Source: Paenisporosarcina macmurdoensis (GTDB lineage Bacteria; Bacillota; Bacilli; Bacillales_A; Planococcaceae). Taken from it: DNA of 64,000 nucleotides. The stretch is taken from the NCBI RefSeq assembly GCF_042658845.1, contig NZ_JBHSRI010000002.1, forward strand, positions 310,001 through 374,000. Reading direction: 5' to 3'. The translations under genes were made by a program, and so were the position numbers. The notes under the pieces were generated by a model that was given only the letters and a program-made list of their open reading frames with translations, did no database searches and was not told the origin of the DNA. Every line of letters begins with the position of its first letter. Positions within the stretch are counted from its first letter, which is position 1. Shown here in pieces: positions 1-7,691 of the stretch.

Positions 1-2
1 AT

Positions 3-458
3 GTGGGTCTTACAATAGAACATTGTATAGAGTCAGTTGAAAGTGTTTTAAAAAAGAGAGAAATGCAACACGCTATTTTAGTAGGCATAGAGCTAGATGA
101 ATTAGCAGAGAAGAAAATGCTATCCGCACCTTTACAACAAATAGTGGAAGCGGATGAAGGTCTATTTGGAGTGGATGAAACAATTGCTCTTGGATCAGTA
201 TTTACTTACGGAAGTATAGCTGTCACCACGTTTGGTCATTTAGACAAAAATAAAATAGGCATTATTAAAAAACTAGATACAAAAATTGGTGATGGAGTTC
301 ATACGTTTTTAGATGATTTAGTCGCAAGTTTAGCTGCATGTGCTTCTTCCCGAATTGCACATCGAACACGTGATTTAGAGGAGCATAATGAAACGTTTGC
401 TGATATTGAACCAGAAGCGACTGCACCTGAGTCGAAAGTTGAGGGTGCAACGACTTAA
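3..458 (+). CDS. PgpA/YutG-like phosphatidylglycerophosphatase A, 5' end cut by window
   Basis: The protein resembles the phosphatidylglycerophosphatase A family (B. subtilis YutG), which removes phosphate from phosphatidylglycerophosphate to give phosphatidylglycerol. The conserved stretch VHTFLDDLVA followed by ASSRIAHR near residues 100-120 is the family hallmark as I know it, and the KREMQHAILVGIELD region fits the N-terminal half. Family members have about 20 more residues upstream, so the GTG at position 3 is probably internal and the real start lies before the window. The last 25 residues are a loose acidic tail. It is convergent with nothing and is followed by a separate TRAP transporter unit. 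Function is inferred from resemblance only. Confidence 0.75.
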   Translation: MGLTIEHCIESVESVLKKREMQHAILVGIELDELAEKKMLSAPLQQIVEADEGLFGVDETIALGSVFTYGSIAVTTFGHLDKNKIGIIKKLDTKIGDGVHTFLDDLVASLAACASSRIAHRTRDLEEHNETFADIEPEATAPESKVEGATT

Positions 459-567
459 TTATTTGTTAATAATAGACATCTGACTTCCCTCTGAATCTTC
501 CAATTGAATGATTATTCATGCTAAAATGATAATTGTACAAAAAACAGATTTAGGGGGAATTATTAAT

Positions 568-1524
568 ATGACGAAAAAGAAATTAGGAATTCTTGCAACA
601 CTTGGTTTATCTGCGTCTTTAATGTTAAGCGCGTGTAATGCAGGTGGCGGTAGTGAAGAAGAATACAAATTCTTAAGTATCGTAACAGGCGGTACGACAG
701 GAACTTATTACACACTTGGTGGAACACTTGCACAAATCATTTCAGATGAAGTGGGTGTAGATACAACGGCTGAGGTATCTCAAGCATCAGCAGCAAATAT
801 GACTGCTCTTAAAGATGGCAAAGCGGAAATTGCTTTTGTACAAACTGATATCGCTTATTATGCAACAGCAGGAGAGTTGATGTTTGAAGGTGAAGCGATC
901 GATTCAATTGCTGCAATTGGTGCTCTTTACCCAGAAACGATTCAATTAGTAACAACAGCTGACGCTGGAATTGCTTCTTACGAGGATTTAAAAGGCAAAA
1001 AAGTATCTGTAGGTGCACCTGGATCAGGAACATTTGCAAATGCTGAACAATTATTAGAAATTCATGGTATGACAATGGAAGACATAGAAGCACAAAACTT
1101 AGATTTTGCTGAATCACAAGAGAGTTTACAATCTGGCCAAATTGATGCTGCTTTCATCACATCTGGTACACCAACTGGAGCTGTAGAAGCTTTAAGTGCA
1201 ACTACTGAAGTAGTGATTGTACCTGTTGAAGATGCAAAAGCTGATGAATTAATCGAGAAATACCCATATTATGCGAAGGAAACAATCCCTGTTGGCACAT
1301 ATAAGTCAACAGCTGAAGTTCCAACAGTATCTGTTCTTGCTATGTTAGCTGTTAGCAAAGATCTTCCAGAAGATTTAGTATATGATATTACAAAAGCAAT
1401 TTATGAAAACACAGACAAAATCCAACATCCAAAAGGTGCATTTATTAAAGCTGAAACGGCTTTAGATGGAATCGATATTGATGTTCATCCAGGTGCACAG
1501 AAGTATTTTGACGAAGTTAAGTAA
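568..1524 (+). CDS. TAXI-family TRAP transporter solute-binding lipoprotein
   Basis: Extracytoplasmic binding subunit of a TRAP transporter of the TAXI class, which delivers a small carboxylate such as glutamate to a sodium-driven permease. An ATG at 508 is in frame, but the ATG at 568 has a GGGGGA ribosome site and begins a proper lipoprotein signal peptide: KKK, a hydrophobic core, and lipobox LSAC with Cys23. The mature protein starts with a Gly/Glu linker and then the typical VTGGTTGTYY segment. Length (318 aa) is normal. DUF1850 and fused-permease genes follow in the same direction, the usual TAXI arrangement. The substrate cannot be read from sequence. Confidence 0.92.
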   Translation: MTKKKLGILATLGLSASLMLSACNAGGGSEEEYKFLSIVTGGTTGTYYTLGGTLAQIISDEVGVDTTAEVSQASAANMTALKDGKAEIAFVQTDIAYYATAGELMFEGEAIDSIAAIGALYPETIQLVTTADAGIASYEDLKGKKVSVGAPGSGTFANAEQLLEIHGMTMEDIEAQNLDFAESQESLQSGQIDAAFITSGTPTGAVEALSATTEVVIVPVEDAKADELIEKYPYYAKETIPVGTYKSTAEVPTVSVLAMLAVSKDLPEDLVYDITKAIYENTDKIQHPKGAFIKAETALDGIDIDVHPGAQKYFDEVK

Positions 1525-1556
1525 TTAGGCCTCTAACTAAAAGAATTTCACAATTG

Positions 1557-1590
1557 CGATGGGGCTAACTGCTCCATCGTTGTTCTTCTT
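1557..1590 (+). terminator. intercistronic hairpin after the binding-protein gene
   Basis: A 9-bp stem (CGATGGGGC with GCTCCATCG, one G-T pair, loop TAACT) is followed by a mixed T-rich run. It looks like a weak terminator or mRNA-stabilising stem that would make the abundant binding protein more highly expressed than the permease genes behind it. Confidence 0.5.
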
Positions 1591-1686
1591 TGCACTGAAA
1601 AAAATAGTATTTACGTTAGTAACAAAACATGTCAATTCTCCTATTTTAGAGAGTTCCGTGTTTTTTCAAAAAGTGAGGGACGGAAT

Positions 1687-2202
1687 TTGAAAAAAAGGAC
1701 AATCTTATTGACGGTTTTACTTGTGATAAGTATGTTTCTCTTAATGGCCTTTATTCCATACAAATGGAGTTTCGTATTCTTCGAGCAACGGACCACAAAT
1801 CCAATTGCCTATCTTCCTCTTGAAAAGGAAAAGTCTTTTCAAATCCGCTATACACATTCCATTCATTTATCGGATGTCTTAGAGACCTATAAAGTTACAA
1901 AGAAACATGACATTCAACTTTCTTCACTCGAATACGAAGATTTTGCAATCGGCATGCCATCTGGTGCAGGAAAAGGCGAGAACTTTGTCGAAAAAGATGG
2001 TAAGTATTACATAACAAACATGTCGCAAGTTATGCCTTCATTTAATATACTTGTTGGTGACATTGATCGTGATTTAGCTTTTCGGTATGTAGAAGATGAA
2101 TATCATTTAAAAAATTATTTAACTAGAGGCGAGACGTATACGTTTCAAGTAACACGGTTGTCCCTGGTTGACCAACTGAGAGGAGCTAAGCTTCGTGAGT
2201 GA
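1687..2202 (+). CDS. DUF1850 domain protein of TAXI TRAP operon
   Basis: A 171-residue protein with one N-terminal membrane segment (residues 5-24) and an extracellular domain. It contains the YTHSIHLSDVLETYKV segment typical of DUF1850, a small family encoded between TAXI binding proteins and their permeases; its role is not established and may be accessory to transport. The start is TTG with a GTGAGGGA ribosome site. The 3' end overlaps the permease start by 8 bases, so translation is probably coupled. The family call rests on the motif, length and gene order together. Confidence 0.82.
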   Translation: MKKRTILLTVLLVISMFLLMAFIPYKWSFVFFEQRTTNPIAYLPLEKEKSFQIRYTHSIHLSDVLETYKVTKKHDIQLSSLEYEDFAIGMPSGAGKGENFVEKDGKYYITNMSQVMPSFNILVGDIDRDLAFRYVEDEYHLKNYLTRGETYTFQVTRLSLVDQLRGAKLRE

Positions 2203-4258
2203 TAAAATAAAAGATGAACAACATGAACAACATGAACAACATGAACAACATGAACACCATGAAAAATTCGAACAATTAACTGATGAAGAACAGCGTCATA
2301 TTTTAGAAAAATATGATCCTGAGTCCAACACCCGAGATTTACAAGGTACTATGTTGAAAGTCGTATTCTATGGTCTATTAGCTTTTTCTTTATTCCAACT
2401 ATATACAGCTATTTTTGGTCAATATACAGCTTACCTACAACGATCCATTCATTTAGGGTTTGCACTGTCCCTAATTTTCTTGCTTTTCCCTGCGATTAAA
2501 AAAGCAGAGAGAACGAAAAGAAATAAAATTCCGTTCTACGATTATATACTCTCTATTCTCTCCATTGGAGTTGGTTTGTATTGGCCAATAATGGCTAAAG
2601 AATTATACTTCCGAGTTGGAAACGTGACGACGATGGATTTGATTGTCGGAATTCTAGCTGTGTTGTTAACGCTAGAAGCTACACGACGAGCTGTTGGTAT
2701 GCCGATCACCATTATTGCATCAACTTTCTTGGCGTATGCATTTTTTGGTCCATATTTCCCGGGCTTCTTGGCACATCGAGGTCAAGATTTAGATAGTGTA
2801 ATTCAATTAATGTTCTTCACAACAGATGGTATTTTAGGTACACCTCTTAGTGTATCTGCCACATTTATTTTTGTATTCTTGCTCTTTGGTGCTTTCTTAG
2901 TTAAGACGGGTGTTGGTCAATACTTTAATGACTTAGCAGTCGCATTTGCAGGTCATCTTATTGGAGGACCTGCAAAGGTAGCCATTTTTTCTAGTGCGCT
3001 TCAAGGAACAATTTCAGGAAGTTCAGTAGCAAATGTCGTTACATCAGGTTCATATACAATACCTATGATGAAAAAACTGGGGTATAAAAAAGAATTTGCT
3101 GGTGGAGTTGAAGCGGCGGCTTCAACTGGTGGACAAATTATGCCACCAATTATGGGAGCCGCAGCATTTTTAATGGTTGAATTCATCGGTGGGATCGAAT
3201 ACTGGGATATTGCAAAAGCTGCAGCTATTCCGGCACTGTTATATTTCACTGGAATTTGGATAATGACTCATTTCGAAGCAAAACGTGTAGGTTTACGCGG
3301 ATTGACAAAAGAAGAAATGCCAAATCGAATTGAAGTATTGAAGAAAGTATATTTATTGCTTCCTATAGTAGGAATCATTATTTTCTTACTTATCGGTATT
3401 CCAACGATGCAAGCTGCACTTTGGGGGATTGTATTAACGATCCTAGTCAGCTCATTTAATAAAGAGACACGTCTAAACTTTAAAGATATGATTGAGGCAT
3501 TAGTCGACGGAGCACGAACAGCACTTGCTGTTGCAGCTGCGACCGCAGCCGCAGGTATTATTGTTGGTGTTGTTGTTAAGACAGGTCTTGGCTTAAGTTT
3601 AGCGAATGGACTAGTTTCTGCTTCAGGCGGAAACGTTTTATTAACATTATTCTTTACGATGTTAGCAGCCATTGTATTAGGAATGGGCTCTCCAACAACT
3701 GCAAATTATGTTATTACTTCGACGATTGCAGCACCTGCAATCATAACATTACTAATGCTTGATTTACCGGAGGGTGCGGCAGTTCCAATGGCTATTGCAT
3801 TATCTGCACATTTATTCGTATTCTACTTTGGTATTATTGCCGATATTACACCACCAGTTGCATTAGCTGCATTTGCAGCAGCTGGAGTGTCAGGTGGCGA
3901 CCCTATAAAAACTGGGTTTGTGTCAGCCAAACTTGCGATAGCGGCATTTATCATTCCTTATATGTTCGTGTTATCACCAGAATTGCTGATGATTGATACA
4001 ACTATTCCACAAGTACTTTGGGTTTTAGTTACCGCAATTTCCGGTATGATTTCGATTGGTGCGGGAATGATTGGCTATTGGTACCGTGAAGTGAAATGGT
4101 ATGAGCGAATTTTAGCTGTCATCGCTGGTTTGCTACTTATTTACCCAGAAGGTTTATCAGACACAGTTGGCTTGATTATGTTCGTGTCATTATTCGCAAT
4201 TCAATATTTCACACGAGATAAGAGCCACGATAAGAAAAAATCAGTTCCTGCAGTGTAA
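2195..4258 (+). CDS. TRAP transporter fused 4TM/12TM permease
   Basis: Fused small and large membrane subunits of a TRAP transporter (687 aa), which moves the substrate captured by the TAXI lipoprotein using a sodium gradient. After a hydrophilic N-terminus come about 16 hydrophobic segments. The large-subunit signature LGMGSPTTANYV near residue 500, and the GTISGSSVANV and GGQIMPPIMGAAAF segments, are characteristic. The start is GTG with an AGAGGAG ribosome site inside the DUF1850 gene. Residues 7-24 are an unusual repeat of Asp/His-Glu-Gln triplets encoded by a 9-bp DNA repeat. A strong terminator follows. Confidence 0.93.
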   Translation: MSDKIKDEQHEQHEQHEQHEHHEKFEQLTDEEQRHILEKYDPESNTRDLQGTMLKVVFYGLLAFSLFQLYTAIFGQYTAYLQRSIHLGFALSLIFLLFPAIKKAERTKRNKIPFYDYILSILSIGVGLYWPIMAKELYFRVGNVTTMDLIVGILAVLLTLEATRRAVGMPITIIASTFLAYAFFGPYFPGFLAHRGQDLDSVIQLMFFTTDGILGTPLSVSATFIFVFLLFGAFLVKTGVGQYFNDLAVAFAGHLIGGPAKVAIFSSALQGTISGSSVANVVTSGSYTIPMMKKLGYKKEFAGGVEAAASTGGQIMPPIMGAAAFLMVEFIGGIEYWDIAKAAAIPALLYFTGIWIMTHFEAKRVGLRGLTKEEMPNRIEVLKKVYLLLPIVGIIIFLLIGIPTMQAALWGIVLTILVSSFNKETRLNFKDMIEALVDGARTALAVAAATAAAGIIVGVVVKTGLGLSLANGLVSASGGNVLLTLFFTMLAAIVLGMGSPTTANYVITSTIAAPAIITLLMLDLPEGAAVPMAIALSAHLFVFYFGIIADITPPVALAAFAAAGVSGGDPIKTGFVSAKLAIAAFIIPYMFVLSPELLMIDTTIPQVLWVLVTAISGMISIGAGMIGYWYREVKWYERILAVIAGLLLIYPEGLSDTVGLIMFVSLFAIQYFTRDKSHDKKKSVPAV
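2213..2266 (+). repeat. six-unit 9-bp tandem repeat encoding (H/D)-E-Q triplets
   Basis: Six in-frame units of the type CATGAACAA sit just after the permease start codon; the first begins with G and the last two are diverged. They give a histidine- and acid-rich cytoplasmic tail. Because the unit is a multiple of three, slippage would change tail length without breaking the frame. Confidence 0.9.
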
Positions 4259-4278
4259 GTAATTAATTACCTTTAAAG

Positions 4279-4316
4279 AATCGCAATGGAGATATACTCC
4301 ATTGCGATTTTTTTTT
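4279..4316 (+). terminator. intrinsic terminator of the TRAP operon
   Basis: A 13-bp perfect stem (AATCGCAATGGAG with its complement, loop ATATA) is followed by eight or more T. It ends the TRAP transcription unit. Confidence 0.92.
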
Positions 4317-4446
4317 ACTAGAAAGTATGAAGAAATGAGTATACAGACATACTTAGAGGAGAAGCCACAATAAATTATTATTAATTGTCTTTGGACATGC
4401 ATATGCTAAATAAACTGCATAAAAAAATGAAGGAAAGGGTGAGACA

Positions 4447-4569
4447 GTGGAGGACCGATTAATAGAAAGTTTAGGGCAATATTTCGTTTATCATAAAATT
4501 AGAGAACGCTATGGACTAACGTTTGAGCAATTTATTGAGAAATGGGAGCGTGGAGTTTGGAAAGCATAA
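4447..4569 (+). CDS. small hypothetical protein, 40 aa
   Basis: Start GTG with a good ribosome site (GGAAAGGGTGAG) about 6 bases upstream; it ends at TAA just before an intrinsic terminator. The peptide begins MEDRLIESLGQYFVYHK and ends in KWERGVWKA. It is amphipathic and charged, with no membrane segment or signal peptide. I do not recognise a family. The combination of ribosome site, compact frame and dedicated terminator supports a real gene, but there is no direct evidence of expression. Confidence 0.6.
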   Translation: MEDRLIESLGQYFVYHKIRERYGLTFEQFIEKWERGVWKA

Positions 4570-4584
4570 TTAATACCAATCAAT

Positions 4585-4616
4585 AAACATCACCTCTTTG
4601 GAGATGATGTTTTTTT
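4585..4616 (+). terminator. intrinsic terminator after the 40-aa gene
   Basis: Stem AACATCACCTC with GAGATGATGTT (one mismatch, loop TTTG) followed by a run of T. Confidence 0.8.
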
Positions 4617-4668
4617 GTGACCAATTCATTCATTCATTTAAACTCAACCAAATCGTAATTCTTTGAAT

Positions 4669-4682
4669 TACCCAGGCAGGTA
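4669..4682. promoter_or_regulatory. predicted CsoR/CstR-type operator upstream of DUF302 gene
   Basis: The sequence TACCCAGGCAGGTA has the form TACCC-N4-RGGTA, the same form found at the sulfur operon promoter (5406-5419) and inside that operon (6624-6637). CsoR-family repressors, including the persulfide sensor CstR, bind palindromes of this kind. No regulator gene is in the window, so the assignment is an inference. It lies 140 bases upstream of the DUF302 start. Confidence 0.5.
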
Positions 4683-4821
4683 TCAGTTGAATTGGTAGCA
4701 ATTTTAGGAAACCTCATGATAGGATAGAGTAAATGCAGGCAAGATTTCTGAATGTTGCCTACATAATACTACTTAGTAATACTTCGTTGAAGTTACACAA
4801 ATTACAAGGAGGTTGACGAAT

Positions 4822-5205
4822 ATGTTTGATTACACAGTTGAAACTGAAAAGAATATGGATGAAGCGATTAAGGACCTAGAGGCAAGTTTAAAAGAAGAAA
4901 AATTTGGGGTTTTGTGGACTTTTGATATAAAAGAAAAGCTGCAAGAAAAAGGTCTTGAATTTGAAAAAGAATTCAAAGTTCTTGAAGTTTGTAATCCACT
5001 GGAAGCTCAAAAAGTTTTAAATGAAAATGAGATGGCCGGTTATTTTCTGCCTTGTAAAATTGTTGTGTATGAAAAAAACGGAAAAACAAACATTGGAATG
5101 CCAAAACCAACGTCGCTTATTAGCATGTTAAATGATGATAAGATGGAGCAGTTTGCTAAAGATATTGAAGATCGCTTAATAGTCTGTATTAATAAAAGTG
5201 TGTGA
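4822..5205 (+). CDS. DUF302 domain protein
   Basis: A 127-residue soluble protein of the DUF302 family, which has no firmly assigned function. The pattern VETEKNMDEAIKDLEASLKE at the N-terminus, the central FKVLEVCNP with a cysteine, and GYFLPCKIVVYE with a second cysteine match the family. The ATG at 4822 is 9 bases after a perfect AAGGAGG; the TTG at 4813 is too close to it. It lies upstream of the sulfur-relay operon, and a palindrome resembling that operon's operator sits in its leader, so it may belong to the same regulon. DUF302 proteins are often found beside sulfur and redox genes. Confidence 0.85.
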   Translation: MFDYTVETEKNMDEAIKDLEASLKEEKFGVLWTFDIKEKLQEKGLEFEKEFKVLEVCNPLEAQKVLNENEMAGYFLPCKIVVYEKNGKTNIGMPKPTSLISMLNDDKMEQFAKDIEDRLIVCINKSV

Positions 5206-5377
5206 GAACTTAGTTGTTCCTTATTAAAAACTGGTTCAACCTTCATTAAATATGATCGTTGAGCCAACTTATTTTGGAATATAAATAAGACACTGCTCAT
5301 ATAGTGAGTGGTTACTTGTTGCATAATGAATCGACTTACTGCCTATTTACGAATGGAACTATTGAATATGCTATGGG

Positions 5378-5419
5378 TTGACTTCTTTTTTTTTATAAAG
5401 TAATATACCCATGGGGGTA
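5378..5419 (+). promoter_or_regulatory. sulfur operon promoter with overlapping CstR-like operator
   Basis: A near-consensus sigma-A promoter is visible: TTGACT at 5378-5383, a 17-base spacer and TAATAT at 5401-5406. The palindrome TACCC-ATGG-GGGTA at 5406-5419 begins in the -10 box and covers the expected start of transcription. Binding there would block RNA polymerase, as described for CsoR-family repressors such as CstR, which lets go of DNA when its cysteines react with persulfide. This predicts sulfide or persulfide induction of the downstream operon. Confidence 0.75.
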
Positions 5420-5462
5420 ATAATTATTATTACGCCGAAATAATTTATTGGAGGTTTTAAGG

Positions 5463-5693
5463 ATGAATGTAGATAAAATTTTAGATGCAAAAGGGTTAGC
5501 TTGCCCAATGCCAATAGTTAAAACAAGAAAAGCAATGAACGAACTTGAAAAAGGTCAAATATTAGAAATTCATACAACAGATAAAGGTGCTAAAAACGAC
5601 TTAACTGCGTGGGCTAAATCAGGTGGTCACGAATTATTGAAATACGATGATGAAGAAGGAACTGTATTTAAATTCTGGATCCAAAAAGGTTAA
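5463..5693 (+). CDS. yrkI: TusA-like sulfur carrier protein
   Basis: A 76-residue TusA-family protein that carries sulfur as a persulfide on a single cysteine. The signature GLACPMPIVKTRKAM is present with Cys14 as the carrier residue. The ATG at 5463 follows GGAGG by 8 bases; an upstream TTG in the same frame overlaps the ribosome site. It is the first gene of the sulfur operon and matches B. subtilis YrkI in size and neighbourhood. It probably hands sulfur to the DsrE and rhodanese proteins encoded behind it. Confidence 0.92.
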   Translation: MNVDKILDAKGLACPMPIVKTRKAMNELEKGQILEIHTTDKGAKNDLTAWAKSGGHELLKYDDEEGTVFKFWIQKG

Positions 5694-5752
5694 TTTAAAC
5701 TTAAGTCAACATCTTCATACAAGAAAAATATGTTTTATATAGGGGATATTAA

Positions 5753-6232
5753 ATGTCTGAACAGAAAAGAACGACAATTATTTTATTCAGTGGGGATTAT
5801 GATAAAGTAATGGCCGCTTATATTATTGCAAACGGAGCAGCTGCTTATGATCATGAAGTTACTATTTTTCATACGTTTTGGGGATTAAATGCCTTGCGTA
5901 AAGACGAAACGATCGAAGTGAAAAAAACGTTTATGGAAAAAATGTTTGGTAAAATGATGCCAAGAGGCGCAGATAAAATGGGCCTTTCAAAAATGAATTT
6001 TGCTGGGTTTGGACCGAAAATGATTAAGGACGTTATGAAAAAACATAATGCGATGACTGTGCCTCAATTAATTGAAATGGCTCAAGAACAAGAAATTAAA
6101 TTAGTAGCTTGTACGATGACTATGGATTTATTGGGACTAAGTCAAGCTGAATTATTGGATAACATCGAATATGCAGGAGTTGCCGCGTACTTAGCTGATG
6201 CTCAAGAAGGTAACGTCAACTTATTTATATAG
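5753..6232 (+). CDS. yrkE: DsrE-like sulfur relay protein (YrkE type)
   Basis: A 159-residue member of the DsrE/DsrF/DrsH superfamily, of the longer type with an insertion (residues 60-100, rich in Met and Lys) between the two conserved halves. Cys120 in LVACTMTMDLLG is the expected persulfide-bearing residue. The N-terminal IILFSGDYDKVMAAYIIANGAAA is the nucleotide-like fold start. It matches B. subtilis YrkE in size and neighbourhood. It is expected to exchange sulfur with the TusA domains encoded on both sides. The hydrophobic, Met-rich insert may contact a membrane, which is speculative. Confidence 0.88.
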   Translation: MSEQKRTTIILFSGDYDKVMAAYIIANGAAAYDHEVTIFHTFWGLNALRKDETIEVKKTFMEKMFGKMMPRGADKMGLSKMNFAGFGPKMIKDVMKKHNAMTVPQLIEMAQEQEIKLVACTMTMDLLGLSQAELLDNIEYAGVAAYLADAQEGNVNLFI

Positions 6233-6306
6233 ATAAAGATTGCAAATAAATATGAAAATCAGCCATACCGATATGTAATTACATTTAATTTGAGGGGGAT
6301 TATCAA

Positions 6307-6603
6307 TTGAAAACAATGACTGCAAAAGAAGTAGAATTAGCATTAGCTGAAGGCACAACTTTAAATATTCTGGATGTACGTGAAGCGGGAGAAGTGGCAG
6401 CTGGGAAAATTCCTGGAGCAGTAAATATCCCTTTAGGATTACTTGAATTCCGTATGAACGAGTTAGATAAGTCGAAAGAATATATTATGGTTTGTCTATC
6501 TGGTGGTAGAAGTGGAAGTGCTTCTCAATTCCTAGAAAGTTATGGTTATAATGTCATTAACATGGCTGGTGGAATGTATAACTGGGAAGGTACTGTTGAT
6601 TAA
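6307..6603 (+). CDS. single-domain rhodanese-like protein
   Basis: A 98-residue single rhodanese domain, a thiosulfate or persulfide sulfurtransferase. The active-site loop CLSGGRS contains the catalytic Cys63 and the conserved Gly and Arg. The N-terminal ILDVREAGEVAAGKIPGAVNIP is the typical rhodanese start. Translation most likely begins at TTG 6307, 7 bases after GGGGG; an ATG three codons later is possible. It lies between the DsrE gene and the TusA-rhodanese fusion and probably works in the same relay. Confidence 0.92.
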   Translation: MKTMTAKEVELALAEGTTLNILDVREAGEVAAGKIPGAVNIPLGLLEFRMNELDKSKEYIMVCLSGGRSGSASQFLESYGYNVINMAGGMYNWEGTVD

Positions 6604-6623
6604 TATTTTTTTATACAAACAAA

Positions 6624-6637
6624 TACCCTGTAAGGTA
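6624..6637. promoter_or_regulatory. internal CstR-like palindrome before the TusA-rhodanese gene
   Basis: TACCC-TGTA-AGGTA has the same arms and 4-base spacing as the operator at the operon promoter. It lies 20 bases upstream of the next start codon. It could serve an internal promoter or act as a second binding site; no clear -35 and -10 pair is visible next to it. Confidence 0.5.
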
Positions 6638-6656
6638 TTAAGGGAGAGATTATTAA

Positions 6657-7232
6657 ATGAATGATATTAAGGTAAATGAAATCTTAGATGCAAAAGGATT
6701 AGCATGTCCTATGCCTATCGTGAAAACAAAAAAGGCAATGAATCGATTAGAAGCTGGTCAGGTTTTAGAAGTCTTAGCTACAGATAAAGGGTCAAAAGCC
6801 GATATTAAAGCATGGGCAGGAAGTACAGGACATCAATATCTTGGTACGCTTGAAGAAGGCGGAGTGTTAAAACATTATTTAAGAAAGTCTTCCGGCGCAG
6901 ATACCGTTGAAAGAAATCATCCGAACGTGGTAACTAATGAAGTTCTCGATCAGAAGCTAAAAGAAACGAATGACTTAGTTATCGTGGATGTTAGAGAATC
7001 TGCAGAATATGCATTTGACCACATTCCAAATGCAATCTCTATTCCTTTAGGCGAATTAGAAAGTCGTTTGAATGAATTAGATAAAGATAATGCCATATAT
7101 GTTGTCTGCCGTACTGGAAATAGAAGTGATTTCGCTTCTCAAAAGTTAGCAGAAAACGGTTTTACAAATGTTATGAACGTTGTACCAGGTATGAGCCAAT
7201 GGACTGGCGAAACGAAAAGTATTACTAACTAA
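6657..7232 (+). CDS. yrkF: TusA-rhodanese fusion protein
   Basis: A two-domain sulfur carrier and transferase of 191 residues. Residues 5-78 are a TusA domain with GLACPMP (Cys17), closely similar to the separate TusA encoded at the start of the operon. Residues 95-188 are a rhodanese domain with active loop CRTGNRS (Cys151). The fusion lets one polypeptide take sulfane sulfur on the rhodanese cysteine and pass it to the TusA cysteine. It corresponds to B. subtilis YrkF. The ATG follows an AGGGAGAG ribosome site. Confidence 0.93.
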   Translation: MNDIKVNEILDAKGLACPMPIVKTKKAMNRLEAGQVLEVLATDKGSKADIKAWAGSTGHQYLGTLEEGGVLKHYLRKSSGADTVERNHPNVVTNEVLDQKLKETNDLVIVDVRESAEYAFDHIPNAISIPLGELESRLNELDKDNAIYVVCRTGNRSDFASQKLAENGFTNVMNVVPGMSQWTGETKSITN

Positions 7233-7262
7233 TAACTTATTAAAAACTAGGAGGAAAAGAAA

Positions 7263-7658
7263 ATGACAAACAAAGTAGCAATTATCGCAAGTAACGGTGG
7301 ATTATTCGATGCATATAAAGTATTTAATATTGCAACAGCAGCAGCTGCAACTGATAAAGAGGTAGCTATTTTCTTCACATTTGAAGGACTTAACTTAATT
7401 CATAATGAAGCATATCAACAACTTCCAATCCCTGCAGGAAAAGAATATTTCGTAGAAGGTTTTGCTAAAGAAAATGTTCCAGCTATTCCTGACTTAGTAG
7501 CAATGGCTCAAGATCTTGGTGTTAAGTTTATTGGATGCCAAATGACAATGGATGTTATGGGGTTAGATAAGAACGCATTTGTTGATGGAATCGATGTAGG
7601 TGGAGCAGTTACATTTTTAGAATTTGCTAAAGATGCTGATGTAACGCTAACATTCTAA
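7263..7658 (+). CDS. DsrE-like protein, cysteine-bearing
   Basis: A 131-residue DsrE-family protein without the long insert seen in the yrkE-type protein. Cys92 in FIGCQMTMDVMG is the conserved persulfide site. The N-terminal VAIIASNGGLFDAYKVFNIATAAAA is characteristic. The ribosome site AGGAGG is strong, which suggests high expression. It sits directly before the rhodanese-dioxygenase gene and could pass sulfur to it. Paralogues are encoded at 5753, 9709 and 10074, so hetero-oligomers like TusBCD or DsrEFH are possible. Confidence 0.9.
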   Translation: MTNKVAIIASNGGLFDAYKVFNIATAAAATDKEVAIFFTFEGLNLIHNEAYQQLPIPAGKEYFVEGFAKENVPAIPDLVAMAQDLGVKFIGCQMTMDVMGLDKNAFVDGIDVGGAVTFLEFAKDADVTLTF

Positions 7659-7691
7659 TTTTTTGATAAATTATATACCGTAGGAGGTAAA

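Noticed and set aside
7676..7689. fourth CstR-like palindrome TACCG-TAGG-AGGTA
   Set aside because: Half of it is the AGGAGG ribosome site of the dioxygenase gene, so the match may be coincidental; not listed as a feature.
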